From Actinomycetota bacterium (GTDB taxonomy: Bacteria > Actinomycetota > Actinomycetes > Actinomycetales > Kineosporiaceae), in the NCBI GenBank assembly GCA_030837345.1, contig JAUPKQ010000139.1, positions 1 to 48,277 of the forward strand: a stretch of 48,277 nucleotides of DNA. The letters are read 5' to 3'. The notes below the pieces were generated by a model that was not told the DNA's origin, did no database searches, and worked only from the letters and a program-made list of their open reading frames with translations. A program made the position numbers and the translations under genes. This document shows, piece by piece, positions 18,554 to 25,709 of this stretch. Position 1 is the first letter of the stretch. Every line of letters begins with the position of its first letter.

Positions 18554-19996
18554 TCACCACGCTGTCATCACATGCTTGATCCGCGTGTAGTCCTCGAACC
18601 CGTACAGCGAAAGGTCCTTTCCGTACCCGGAGTGCTTGAAACCCCCGTGCGGCATCTCGGCGACGATCGAGAGATGGGTGTTGATCCACACGCACCCGAA
18701 GTCGAGGAGCCGGGACACCCGCAGGGCCCTGCCGTGGTCGGACGTCCAGACGGACGACGCCAGGCCGTACCTGACACCGTTGGCCTGTCGCAGGGCCTCC
18801 TCCTCGTCGGCGAACGGCTGCACGGTGATCACCGGCCCGAAGACCTCCTCCTGGACCGCCTCGTCGTCCTGCCGGAGCCCGGCGACGACGGTCGGGGCGT
18901 GGAAGAAGCCCCCGCCGAGCGTGGTGATCCGGTCTCCTCCGGCGACCACGGCGGCGTGAGCGGGAAGGCGCTCCAGGAATCCCGTCACCCTCTCGAGCTG
19001 GGCCGAGGTGATGACGGCCCCGACGGAGGCCTCCTCGTCGTCCGGCAGGCCCACCCGGGTCCGGCGCGCCTGCTCGGCGAGGGCCGCGACGAAGTCGTCG
19101 TGGACGCGGGCGGCGACGAGCACGCGGGAGGCGGAGGTGCAGTCCTGCCCCGCGTTGAAGAAGCCCGCGTCCGCGATCGCCCCGGCCACGGCCTCGACGT
19201 CCACGTCGTCGAACACGATGACCGGCGACTTGCCGCCCAGCTCCAGGTGGACCCGTTTGACGCCGCGGGACGCCGACTCCGCGACCTCGGTGCCCGCCCG
19301 GACCGATCCCGTGATCGCCACGAGGTGCGGGACCGGGTGCTCGACGAGGGCCCGGCCGGTGTCCCGGTCCCCGGTGACCACGTTCAGCACGCCCGGCGGC
19401 AGGAACTCCGCCGCCAGCTCGGCGAGGAGAAGGGTCGTCTCGGGCGTCGTGTCGCTCGGCTTGAGGACGACGGTGTTGCCGGCCGCGATCGCCGGGGCGA
19501 ACTTCCAGACCGCCGTCATCATCGGGTAGTTCCACGGCGCGACCTGCCCGACGACGCCGATCGGCTCCCGGCGGATCCAGGAGGTGTGCCCTTCGAGGTA
19601 CTCCCCCGCCGAGCGGCCTTCGAGCACACGGGCGGCCCCGGCGAAGAACCGGAGGTGGTCGACCGTCGAGGGGATCTCGTCGGACGTCATCTGGGCGTGA
19701 GGCTTGCCCGTGTTCGCCGACTCCAGCCGCACGAGATCGTCGGCCCGGGCCTCGATCGCGTCGGCGATCCCCAGCAGGGCCCGCTGCCTCGTCGCCGGCG
19801 TGGTGTCCCGCCAGCCGGCGAAGGCCTCCTCGGCGGCGCGGTACGCGAGGTCGACGTCCTCCGGGCCGCTGACCGGGGCGGACGCGACGACCTTGCCCGT
19901 GGAGGGATCGACGACGTCGCTACGGCGGTCCGAGCGGGGCGGTCGGTACTCGCCACCGATGAAGTTGCTCAGCGCACGGGGGTTCGGCTCGCTCAT
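18554..19996 (-). CDS. patD: Gamma-aminobutyraldehyde dehydrogenase-type aldehyde dehydrogenase
   Basis: NAD(P)-dependent aldehyde dehydrogenase, 480 residues. Family signatures: APWNYPMMTAVWKFAPA, the coenzyme-binding ITGSVRAGTEVAESAS, the catalytic Glu in HLELGGKSPVIVF, the catalytic Cys in FFNAGQDCTSASR, and EVFGPVITVQPF. FFNAGQDC together with the PNPR..FIGGEY-type N-terminus is typical of the 4-aminobutanal dehydrogenases (PatD/PuuC-like), which fits its place beside potDABC and a polyamine-type aminotransferase: putrescine to 4-aminobutanal to GABA. The ATG at 19996 has GGGAG upstream. It is transcribed divergently from the Lrp/AsnC gene, with a 19-bp repeat array between them. Confidence 0.9.
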   Translation of the reverse strand: MSEPNPRALSNFIGGEYRPPRSDRRSDVVDPSTGKVVASAPVSGPEDVDLAYRAAEEAFAGWRDTTPATRQRALLGIADAIEARADDLVRLESANTGKPHAQMTSDEIPSTVDHLRFFAGAARVLEGRSAGEYLEGHTSWIRREPIGVVGQVAPWNYPMMTAVWKFAPAIAAGNTVVLKPSDTTPETTLLLAELAAEFLPPGVLNVVTGDRDTGRALVEHPVPHLVAITGSVRAGTEVAESASRGVKRVHLELGGKSPVIVFDDVDVEAVAGAIADAGFFNAGQDCTSASRVLVAARVHDDFVAALAEQARRTRVGLPDDEEASVGAVITSAQLERVTGFLERLPAHAAVVAGGDRITTLGGGFFHAPTVVAGLRQDDEAVQEEVFGPVITVQPFADEEEALRQANGVRYGLASSVWTSDHGRALRVSRLLDFGCVWINTHLSIVAEMPHGGFKHSGYGKDLSLYGFEDYTRIKHVMTAW

Positions 19997-20069
19997 GTCG
20001 TGGCTCCCGAGAGACGAAAAGGACCCGGCTGCGAGGACAGGCAGTGCACAGACGCTTGGGGCGCAGTCC

Positions 20070-20139
20070 GGCGGATCAGACGGTACTCGACGGATCGGAC
20101 AGCACTCGGCGGATCAGACGGCACTCGGCGGATCAAATG
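20070..20139. repeat. 19-bp tandem repeat array between divergent patD and lrp genes
   Basis: Three complete 19-bp units lie head to tail at 20070-20088, 20089-20107 and 20108-20126, and a partial fourth starts at 20127. The consensus is GGCGGATCAGACGGCACTC; unit 1 differs at one base and unit 2 at a few. The array fills the space between the dehydrogenase start (19996, minus) and the regulator start (about 20201, plus). Lrp/AsnC proteins bind as octamers to phased repeats, so this is a likely operator for the adjacent regulator; this is inferred from position and periodicity. Confidence 0.85.
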
Positions 20140-20200
20140 ATGCCCGGGGCCCTTCGACGACGAAAACCCTGGATTCCTCGCCCTCCAGCAACGGAATCAC

Positions 20201-20719
20201 TTGCCAAAGGGCATCCTCAACAGTCACCATCGGCGGGTGGTCCAGCGTCCCGTACGTTCCAGAGCCGTCGCACCGCAGCTCGACTCCGTCTCGAAGCGGA
20301 TCATCGAGCAGCTGCAGGAGGACGGCCGACGGCCGTACGCGACCATCGGCAAGGCCGTCGGGCTCTCCGAAGCGGCTGTCCGCCAGCGTGTCCAACGCCT
20401 GGTGGACGCCGGAATCATGCAGATCGTGGCGGTGACCGACCCGACACAGGTCGGGTTCTCCCGCCAGGCCATGATCGGAATCCGCGTGACCGGCGAACTG
20501 GAGCACGTCGCCGAACGCCTCGCCGAGATGCCCGAGGTCGACTACGTCGTCGTCACCGCGGGCTCCTTCGATCTGCTGGTCGAGGTGGTCTGCGAGGACG
20601 ACGACAGCCTGCTGGAACTCATCTCGCACCGGATCCGCACCATGCCGGGCGTGATCAACACCGAGACGTTCGTCTACCTGAAACTTCTCAAACAGCTCTA
20701 CAACTGGGGAACCCGATGA
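20201..20719 (+). CDS. Lrp/AsnC-family transcriptional regulator of polyamine genes
   Basis: Feast/famine regulator with an N-terminal winged HTH (LDSVSKRIIEQLQEDGRRPY, then GLSEAAVRQRVQRLVDAG) and a C-terminal RAM ligand domain (VDYVVVTAGSFDLLVEVVCE, GVINTETFVYLKL). Start choice is uncertain: TTG at 20201 gives 172 residues, GTG at 20237 gives 160; neither has a strong ribosome-binding site. Its stop overlaps the ATG of the aminotransferase (ATGA), so both are made together. Similar Lrp-aminotransferase-dehydrogenase-pot clusters occur in other actinobacteria such as Streptomyces. The likely effector is a polyamine or a breakdown product; this is inference from neighbours. Confidence 0.9.
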   Translation: MPKGILNSHHRRVVQRPVRSRAVAPQLDSVSKRIIEQLQEDGRRPYATIGKAVGLSEAAVRQRVQRLVDAGIMQIVAVTDPTQVGFSRQAMIGIRVTGELEHVAERLAEMPEVDYVVVTAGSFDLLVEVVCEDDDSLLELISHRIRTMPGVINTETFVYLKLLKQLYNWGTR

Positions 20720-22119
20720 GCACCGGCCCGCAGGCCACCTCCGAACAAGGCCCGAGCACGATCGCCGGCACCGCTCGCGATCACCTCTGGATGCACTTCA
20801 CACGACACTCCACCTTCGAGGACGGCACCGGCCACCTTCCCGTGATCGTCCGCGGCGAGGGTGCGTATGTGTGGGACGACGCGGGACGGCGGTACCTCGA
20901 CGGTCTCGCCGGGCTCTTCGTCGTCCAGGTCGGCCACGGCCGGGAGGAGCTGGCGGAAGCCGCCGCTCGCCAGGCCCGCCAGCTGGCGTACTTCCCGCTC
21001 TGGTCGTACGCGCACCCGGCGGCGATCGAGCTCGCCGGCCGGCTCGCCGGATACGCCCCGGGCGATCTCAACCGCGTGTTCTTCACCACCGGCGGCGGCG
21101 AGGCCGTCGAGTCGGCGTGGAAACTCGCCAAGCACTACTGGAAGCTCCGGGGAAAGCACGGGAAACACAAGGTGGTCTCGCGGTCGGTCGCGTACCACGG
21201 GACCACTCAGGGCGCTTTGTCGATCACCGGGATCCCTGAGGCGAAGGAGATGTTCGAACCTCTCGTCCCGGGGGCGATGAAGGTCCCGAACACCAATATC
21301 TACCGGGCACCGGAACCGCTCCGCGGCGACCCCGAACGATTCGGCAGATGGGCCGCGGACCGCATCGCCGAGGCGATCGAGTTCGAGGGACCTGACACCG
21401 TCGCGGCCGTTTTCCTGGAACCGGTCCAGAACTCCGGGGGGTGTTTCCCGCCGCCGCCTGGATACTTCGCCAGGGTGCGGGAGATCTGCGACGAGTACGA
21501 CGTCCTGCTCGTTTCCGACGAAGTGATCTGCGCCTTCGGCAGGATCGGCGGCATGTTCGCCTGCGAGGAACTCGGCTACGTCCCGGACATCATCACCTGC
21601 GCCAAGGGAATGACGAGCGGGTACTCCCCGATCGGCGCCATGATCGCGAGTGACCGGTTGTTCGAGCCCTTCCGCCACGGGACGACGTACTTCCCGCACG
21701 GCTACACGTTCGGCGGCCATCCCGTCTCGGCGGCGGTCGCGATGGCCAACCTCGACATCTTCGAGAGGGAAGGCCTCAACCAGCACGTCCGGGACCAGGC
21801 CCCGGCCTTCCGCACGACGCTGGAGAAGCTGCTCGACCTGCCGATCGTCGGCGACGTCCGCGGCGAGGGCTACTTCTACGGGATCGAACTGGTCAAGGAC
21901 AAGGCCACCCGGGAGACCTTCGACGACGCCGAGAGTGAGCGGCTGCTGCGCGGCTACCTCTCCCAGGCCCTGTTCGACGCGGGACTGTACTGCCGCGCCG
22001 ACGACCGCGGCGACCCGGTGATCCAGCTCGCGCCGCCGCTGATCGTCGGGCAGAGCGAGTTCGACGAGATCGAGTCCGTGCTCCGGACGGTGCTCACCAA
22101 GGCCTGGAGCCTCCTCTGA
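20716..22119 (+). CDS. Class III aminotransferase, probably putrescine/diamine aminotransferase
   Basis: PLP enzyme of 467 residues that likely moves an amino group from putrescine or a related diamine to a keto acid, giving the aldehyde used by the adjacent dehydrogenase. Signatures: VFFTTGGGEAVESAWKLAKH, AYHGTTQGALSITG, the PLP-phosphate Asp in LLVSDEVICAFGR, the Schiff-base Lys in ITCAKGMTSGYSPIGA, and YTFGGHPVSAAVA. The ATG at 20716 has GGGGA upstream and overlaps the regulator's stop. The closest relatives by eye are the putrescine-pyruvate (SpuC-like) or omega-amino acid transaminases; the exact donor and acceptor are not certain. Confidence 0.88.
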   Translation: MSTGPQATSEQGPSTIAGTARDHLWMHFTRHSTFEDGTGHLPVIVRGEGAYVWDDAGRRYLDGLAGLFVVQVGHGREELAEAAARQARQLAYFPLWSYAHPAAIELAGRLAGYAPGDLNRVFFTTGGGEAVESAWKLAKHYWKLRGKHGKHKVVSRSVAYHGTTQGALSITGIPEAKEMFEPLVPGAMKVPNTNIYRAPEPLRGDPERFGRWAADRIAEAIEFEGPDTVAAVFLEPVQNSGGCFPPPPGYFARVREICDEYDVLLVSDEVICAFGRIGGMFACEELGYVPDIITCAKGMTSGYSPIGAMIASDRLFEPFRHGTTYFPHGYTFGGHPVSAAVAMANLDIFEREGLNQHVRDQAPAFRTTLEKLLDLPIVGDVRGEGYFYGIELVKDKATRETFDDAESERLLRGYLSQALFDAGLYCRADDRGDPVIQLAPPLIVGQSEFDEIESVLRTVLTKAWSLL

Positions 22120-22206
22120 GACCGTTCGCACGACGGTGATCTCCGCGACGGTGCTTTCCGCGACGGTTTCCTCCCTGGCGTAGGACCGTCGGCCCCGGCC
22201 GGGACG

Positions 22207-22246
22207 GTCCGGGAATTCGTCACCCCGGACTGCTCCAGCCGGAGCA
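22207..22246 (+). terminator. Two adjacent hairpins after the aminotransferase gene
   Basis: GTCCGGG/CCCGGAC (22207-22213 and 22224-22230) is followed at once by TGCTCC-AGCC-GGAGCA (22231-22246), a perfect six-pair stem with a four-base loop. They lie in the 208-bp gap before the next plus-strand gene. No T-tract follows. They may end the lrp-aminotransferase transcript or form a leader for the downstream wall-protein gene. The start of the same gap (22127-22173) has three loose GCGACGGT repeats. Confidence 0.5.
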
Positions 22247-22327
22247 GGGCTAGGCCGAAGGAGTGAGGGCGGACCCCCGTCGTCACCGGTCGCCTGGCCG
22301 GGACGCCGTCCCGCTCGGAGGAGCACC

Positions 22328-23686
22328 GTGAGCAGCACGCCCAACTCGACAGCCACGACGCCGGACCGTCCCCGGCCCGGCAGACGCCGTCGGCCCCGCC
22401 CCGCGACCAGGGCGGGCATCGCTCTCGGGACAGCCGCCGCGTTGTCCGCCCTCGTCGTCGCCGGTTTCCTCCCGGGGACGGCGCGCGCGGCCGGGCCCGG
22501 CGGTTCCACGGTCGGGACGTCCGGCCCCGCGCCCGGGGCGGTGACCGCGCCCCGGCCCGTCCCCGACGTCCCGTCCGGGATGCCCCGGGCCATCGAGGCC
22601 TTGGCCCCGTATGTGGGCCAGGTGTCCTGCGAACCGCGGGCGAAACCCGGGACGCTGGCTCTCGCCCGCCTGCTGACGACGACCTATTCCGGCACCGGGT
22701 ACGTCGTCGAGCACGACTGCGGTGCGGATCCCATCGCCAGCGAGCACGCCGACGGGCGGGCGTTCGACTGGATCGTCCCGGCACGCTCGACGGACCGGAG
22801 GACCCAGGCGGAGGCGCAGGCGTCCGTGGAGGCGGTCCTCACCTGGATGCTCGCCGCCGATTCGGCACGCAGGCCTTTCGCCGTCGCCCGTCGCCTCGGC
22901 GTCATGTTCATGGTCTGGAACGACCGGATCTGGAGCTCGCACGACCCGGCTGGGTGGCGGCCCTACTCCACCTGCCGGAAGCATCCCGAGGCGTCGGCCG
23001 ACGCCATCTGCAACCGGGACAGGCTGCACGTCTCGCTGTCCTGGGCGGGCGCGACGGCGCGCACCTCGTTCTGGAGCCGGACAGTCGCCGCCGAGGACTA
23101 CGGACCGTGCCGTCCGAAGGACCTCAACTGGGCTCCCCCGCATCGGGGGAAGAACCCGGCGCGGTGCGGTTCCCACACGCCGGTGACCGCCTCGTCACGC
23201 ACGGACGCCCTGGGCACCGCCCTGCTCCGTTTCTCCGGCGCGACCGTGGGCCCCGGCGACGCCGGACCGGTGGTGAGGGCCGTGCAGCAGGCGCTCACGG
23301 TTCCTCCGGACGGCACGTACGGACCGTTCACGGCCGACGCGGTCGCCGCGTTCCAGACCCGGCGTTCCCTGCCGATCACCGGGACGATGAACGCCGACAC
23401 CTGGAGGGCGCTGCTCATCGCGTCCGGGGCACGCAGCGCGGTCCCGGAGAAGCCGGTCGTCGTCCTCACGTCCCCCGCCACGAAGCTGGCCAGGTACAAG
23501 AAGACCGTGCTCCGGTTCGGGAGCCGGGGGCCCGCGGTGCTCGCCCTCCAGAAGCATCTGCGCGTCACGCCCAGCGGCTGGTTCGGACCGCAGACGACGT
23601 CGGCCGTCATGGCGGCCCAGAAGCGTGCGAAGCTGCCGGCGACCGGGATCGTCAACGCCGTCACCTGGCGCGCGCTCGGCGCCTGA
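22328..23686 (+). CDS. Secreted M15-like domain protein with two peptidoglycan-binding domains
   Basis: Exported protein of 452 residues. The basic N-terminus plus a hydrophobic stretch and TARAAG form a likely Sec signal peptide ending near residue 55. The middle domain (about residues 85-255) has SEHADGRAFDWIV, close to the SxHxxGxAxD zinc motif of M15 peptidases, and a later RDRLHVSLSW that could supply the third ligand. Four Cys (SCEP, HDCG, STCRK, ICNRD) may pair. Two PG_binding_1 domains follow (about 295-360, DGTYGPFTADAVAAFQTRR; about 390-452, GWFGPQTTSAVMAAQKRA). The GTG at 22328 has GGAGGAG upstream. It is probably a cell-wall hydrolase or remodelling factor; peptidase activity is not proven by sequence. 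Confidence 0.85.
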   Translation: MSSTPNSTATTPDRPRPGRRRRPRPATRAGIALGTAAALSALVVAGFLPGTARAAGPGGSTVGTSGPAPGAVTAPRPVPDVPSGMPRAIEALAPYVGQVSCEPRAKPGTLALARLLTTTYSGTGYVVEHDCGADPIASEHADGRAFDWIVPARSTDRRTQAEAQASVEAVLTWMLAADSARRPFAVARRLGVMFMVWNDRIWSSHDPAGWRPYSTCRKHPEASADAICNRDRLHVSLSWAGATARTSFWSRTVAAEDYGPCRPKDLNWAPPHRGKNPARCGSHTPVTASSRTDALGTALLRFSGATVGPGDAGPVVRAVQQALTVPPDGTYGPFTADAVAAFQTRRSLPITGTMNADTWRALLIASGARSAVPEKPVVVLTSPATKLARYKKTVLRFGSRGPAVLALQKHLRVTPSGWFGPQTTSAVMAAQKRAKLPATGIVNAVTWRALGA

Positions 23687-23718
23687 GGACAGGACCCGGA
23701 GCCGCCACATCGCCGGTC

Positions 23719-24318
23719 TCAGACGGTGGCGACCACGAGCAGTTCGACGACGCGGTCGAGGAAGGCGTCCACCGCAGCCTCCCGGTACCCCCGTGACCCG
23801 CGGCGGCTCTTGAAGACCGCCAGCCGCACGGCGTCCGGCGCCATCGGCCGTCCGCTGGCGAAGGCCGCCTCGACGCGCTCGCACAGCTCGTCGACCTGTT
23901 CGACGTCGTAGGTGAGTTCGAGACCCGTCCCCCGGGGGAAACGCTGGCCGTCGGGGCGCGCCAACTGGGCCCGCAGGGACTGCTCCTGGGTGCGCAGCTG
24001 GTTCTGCCAGCCGGCCGCACCGGCGCGCTCCTCGCCCCGCTGCTTCTCGCGGCGGGCGAAGGCGTCCTCGATGCGGTCGAGGGCCGCGTCGACGGCCTCG
24101 ACCTCGTACCCTCCCCGAACAAGGTCGAAGCCGACGGTACGGACATGCCAGGACGTCATGGCAGGCCCCCGCCCGCTGTCCTCGTAGGCCGCTCGGGCCC
24201 GGGTCAGGAACGCCTCGACCTGCTCGACGTCGTACCCCTTCCCCATCTTGCCTTCGCGGGGGAACGTCTCGGCGTAATCCGCGCCCAGCTTGCCGTCGCG
24301 GGGGAACCTGTCTGCCAC
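23719..24318 (-). CDS. DivIVA-domain repeat protein
   Basis: 199-residue cytosolic protein made of four related segments, each with a G-Y/F-x-x-x-x-V-D/E-x-F/L pattern typical of the DivIVA N-terminal domain: KMGKGYDVEQVEAFLTRA, LVRGGYEVEAVDAALDRI, LELTYDVEQVDELCERV and RGSRGYREAAVDAFLDRV. This fits the actinobacterial DivIVA-repeat family rather than Wag31 itself, since the long C-terminal coiled coil is missing. GTG start at 24318. It is adjacent to rlmN on the same strand. A role in polar or septal organisation is inferred from the domain only. Confidence 0.82.
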   Translation of the reverse strand: MADRFPRDGKLGADYAETFPREGKMGKGYDVEQVEAFLTRARAAYEDSGRGPAMTSWHVRTVGFDLVRGGYEVEAVDAALDRIEDAFARREKQRGEERAGAAGWQNQLRTQEQSLRAQLARPDGQRFPRGTGLELTYDVEQVDELCERVEAAFASGRPMAPDAVRLAVFKSRRGSRGYREAAVDAFLDRVVELLVVATV

Positions 24319-24369
24319 GTCTCCAGATTCTGCCCCATCCTCGCTGCTTCAGGGCACGGAAACGCCAGG

Positions 24370-25530
24370 TCACACCTCGGAGCTTGCCGCCAGTTGCCCG
24401 CAGGCACCGTCGATCTCACGTCCCCGGGTGTCCCGCACCGTCACCGGCACCCCGTGGACACGCAACTGTTCGACGAAGGCGTCCTGCGCCGACGGGTCGC
24501 TGGCCGTCCACCTCGACCCGGGAGTCGGGTTGAGCGGGATCGGGTTGACATGCACCCAGCCCTTGCCGCGAGCGGCCAGCAACCGGCCGAGCCGGTCAGC
24601 CCGCCAGGCGTGATCGTTGACACCACGGATCAAGGCGTACTCGACGCTCACCCGACGTCCTGTCACGTCGAAGTACCGCCGGGCCGCGTCGAGCGTCGTC
24701 CCGACCGGGAACCTGGTGTTGATCGGTACGAGCTCGTCGCGCAGAGCGTCGTCCGGGGCGTGCAACGACAGGGCCAACGTGACGGGGAGCCCCTCCCCCG
24801 CCAGACGGTCGATCGCCGGGACGAGCCCGACGGTCGAGACGGTGATGCCTCGCGCCGAGATACCGAGCCCCGCCGGGGCGGGATCGGTCAGCCGGCGGAC
24901 CGCGCCCACGACGGCGTCGTAGCTGGCCAGCGGCTCCCCCATCCCCATGAACACGACGTTCCCGATCCGGTCGCTCGCCCCGGGACGCCCGCCGGGGATC
25001 TCCCCCCGGGCCACGGATCTCGCCGCCGTCATCACCTGTTCCACGATCTCGGCCGTGGAGAGGTTGCGGGTGAGCCCGGCCTGACCGGTGGCGCAGAACG
25101 GGCAGTTCATTCCGCATCCGGCCTGGCTGGAGACGCACACGGTCACCCGGTCGGGGTAACGCATGACGACGCTCTCGACCACGGCGCCGTCGAACAGGCG
25201 CCAGGCGGTCTTGACCGTCCTCCCCCGGTCGCAGTCCTGGCGACGGAGGGGGGTGATCAGTGTCGGCAGCAGACCGGCGCCGAGGCGGGCACGGGCCGCC
25301 GCGGGGAGGTCAGTCATCGTCGCCGGATCGTCGGCGAGGCGTTCGAAGTAGTGGACGGACAGCTGGCGGGCCCGGAACGGCTTCTCACCGAGGGCGCTGG
25401 CCGCTGCCGCCCGCTCATCGACGGTGAGATCCGCCAGGTGGCGCGGCGGCTTCGGACGGCGGGGGGCGACAAGGGTCAGGACGCCGGGCGCCGGGGCGGC
25501 CCCGGAAGCGGCTGGGGAGGAGGACGACAT
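24370..25530 (-). CDS. rlmN: 23S rRNA (adenine2503-C2)/tRNA methyltransferase RlmN
   Basis: Radical SAM methyltransferase that modifies A2503 of 23S rRNA and A37 of some tRNAs. The CxxxCxxC cluster motif is in [35 protein letters not shown] is the SAM-binding signature; [20 protein letters not shown] is family typical; the acceptor Cys is in the C-terminal [11 protein letters not shown]. The ATG at 25530 is chosen (386 residues, family length plus a short Ser/Ala-rich N-terminus); an upstream in-frame start at 25578 reaches into the phosphoketolase promoter region and is less likely. Confidence 0.96.
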   Translation of the reverse strand: MSSSSPAASGAAPAPGVLTLVAPRRPKPPRHLADLTVDERAAAASALGEKPFRARQLSVHYFERLADDPATMTDLPAAARARLGAGLLPTLITPLRRQDCDRGRTVKTAWRLFDGAVVESVVMRYPDRVTVCVSSQAGCGMNCPFCATGQAGLTRNLSTAEIVEQVMTAARSVARGEIPGGRPGASDRIGNVVFMGMGEPLASYDAVVGAVRRLTDPAPAGLGISARGITVSTVGLVPAIDRLAGEGLPVTLALSLHAPDDALRDELVPINTRFPVGTTLDAARRYFDVTGRRVSVEYALIRGVNDHAWRADRLGRLLAARGKGWVHVNPIPLNPTPGSRWTASDPSAQDAFVEQLRVHGVPVTVRDTRGREIDGACGQLAASSEV

Positions 25531-25618
25531 CGTCCTCAGTGTCGCACGTGGGTTCCGCCCGGCGGCGTCGGCGGACAAGATGCGCCGACGGTGAACCAGG
25601 GAGACGATGGGCGGCGGT

Positions 25619-25633
25619 AGGACTTTGGTCGGT
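25619..25633 (+). promoter_or_regulatory. DosR/DevR-like site upstream of phosphoketolase
   Basis: The sequence AGGACTTTGGTCGGT matches 10 of 14 positions of the mycobacterial DosR dyad GGGACTWWAGTCCC; the left half-site is good, the right one poor. It lies about 75 bases upstream of the phosphoketolase start. Fermentative or hypoxia genes are plausible DosR targets, but one partial match of this length may be chance. Confidence 0.3.
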
Positions 25634-25709
25634 CAGTTCGTCCCGGCACCCAGACGACGCACCCTCGGGGCGGCCCCGATCCGCTCACACCACCGACATG
25701 AGGACTGCG

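Noticed and set aside
18432-19535. Long Arg/Gly/Pro-rich open frame on the minus strand overlapping the dehydrogenase gene
   Set aside because: It is another frame of the dehydrogenase gene; the product is typical GC-rich shadow sequence with no recognisable domain, while the dehydrogenase frame has full family motifs.
20070-20139. 19-bp repeats as a coding repeat
   Set aside because: 19 is not a multiple of three, so each unit changes frame; no start or ribosome-binding site supports translation. Treated as regulatory DNA.
22120-22327. c-di-AMP (ydaO-type) riboswitch before the cell-wall protein gene
   Set aside because: Such riboswitches often precede wall hydrolase genes in actinobacteria, but the conserved GGTGA/GAACCCG-type core was not found; only two simple hairpins are present.
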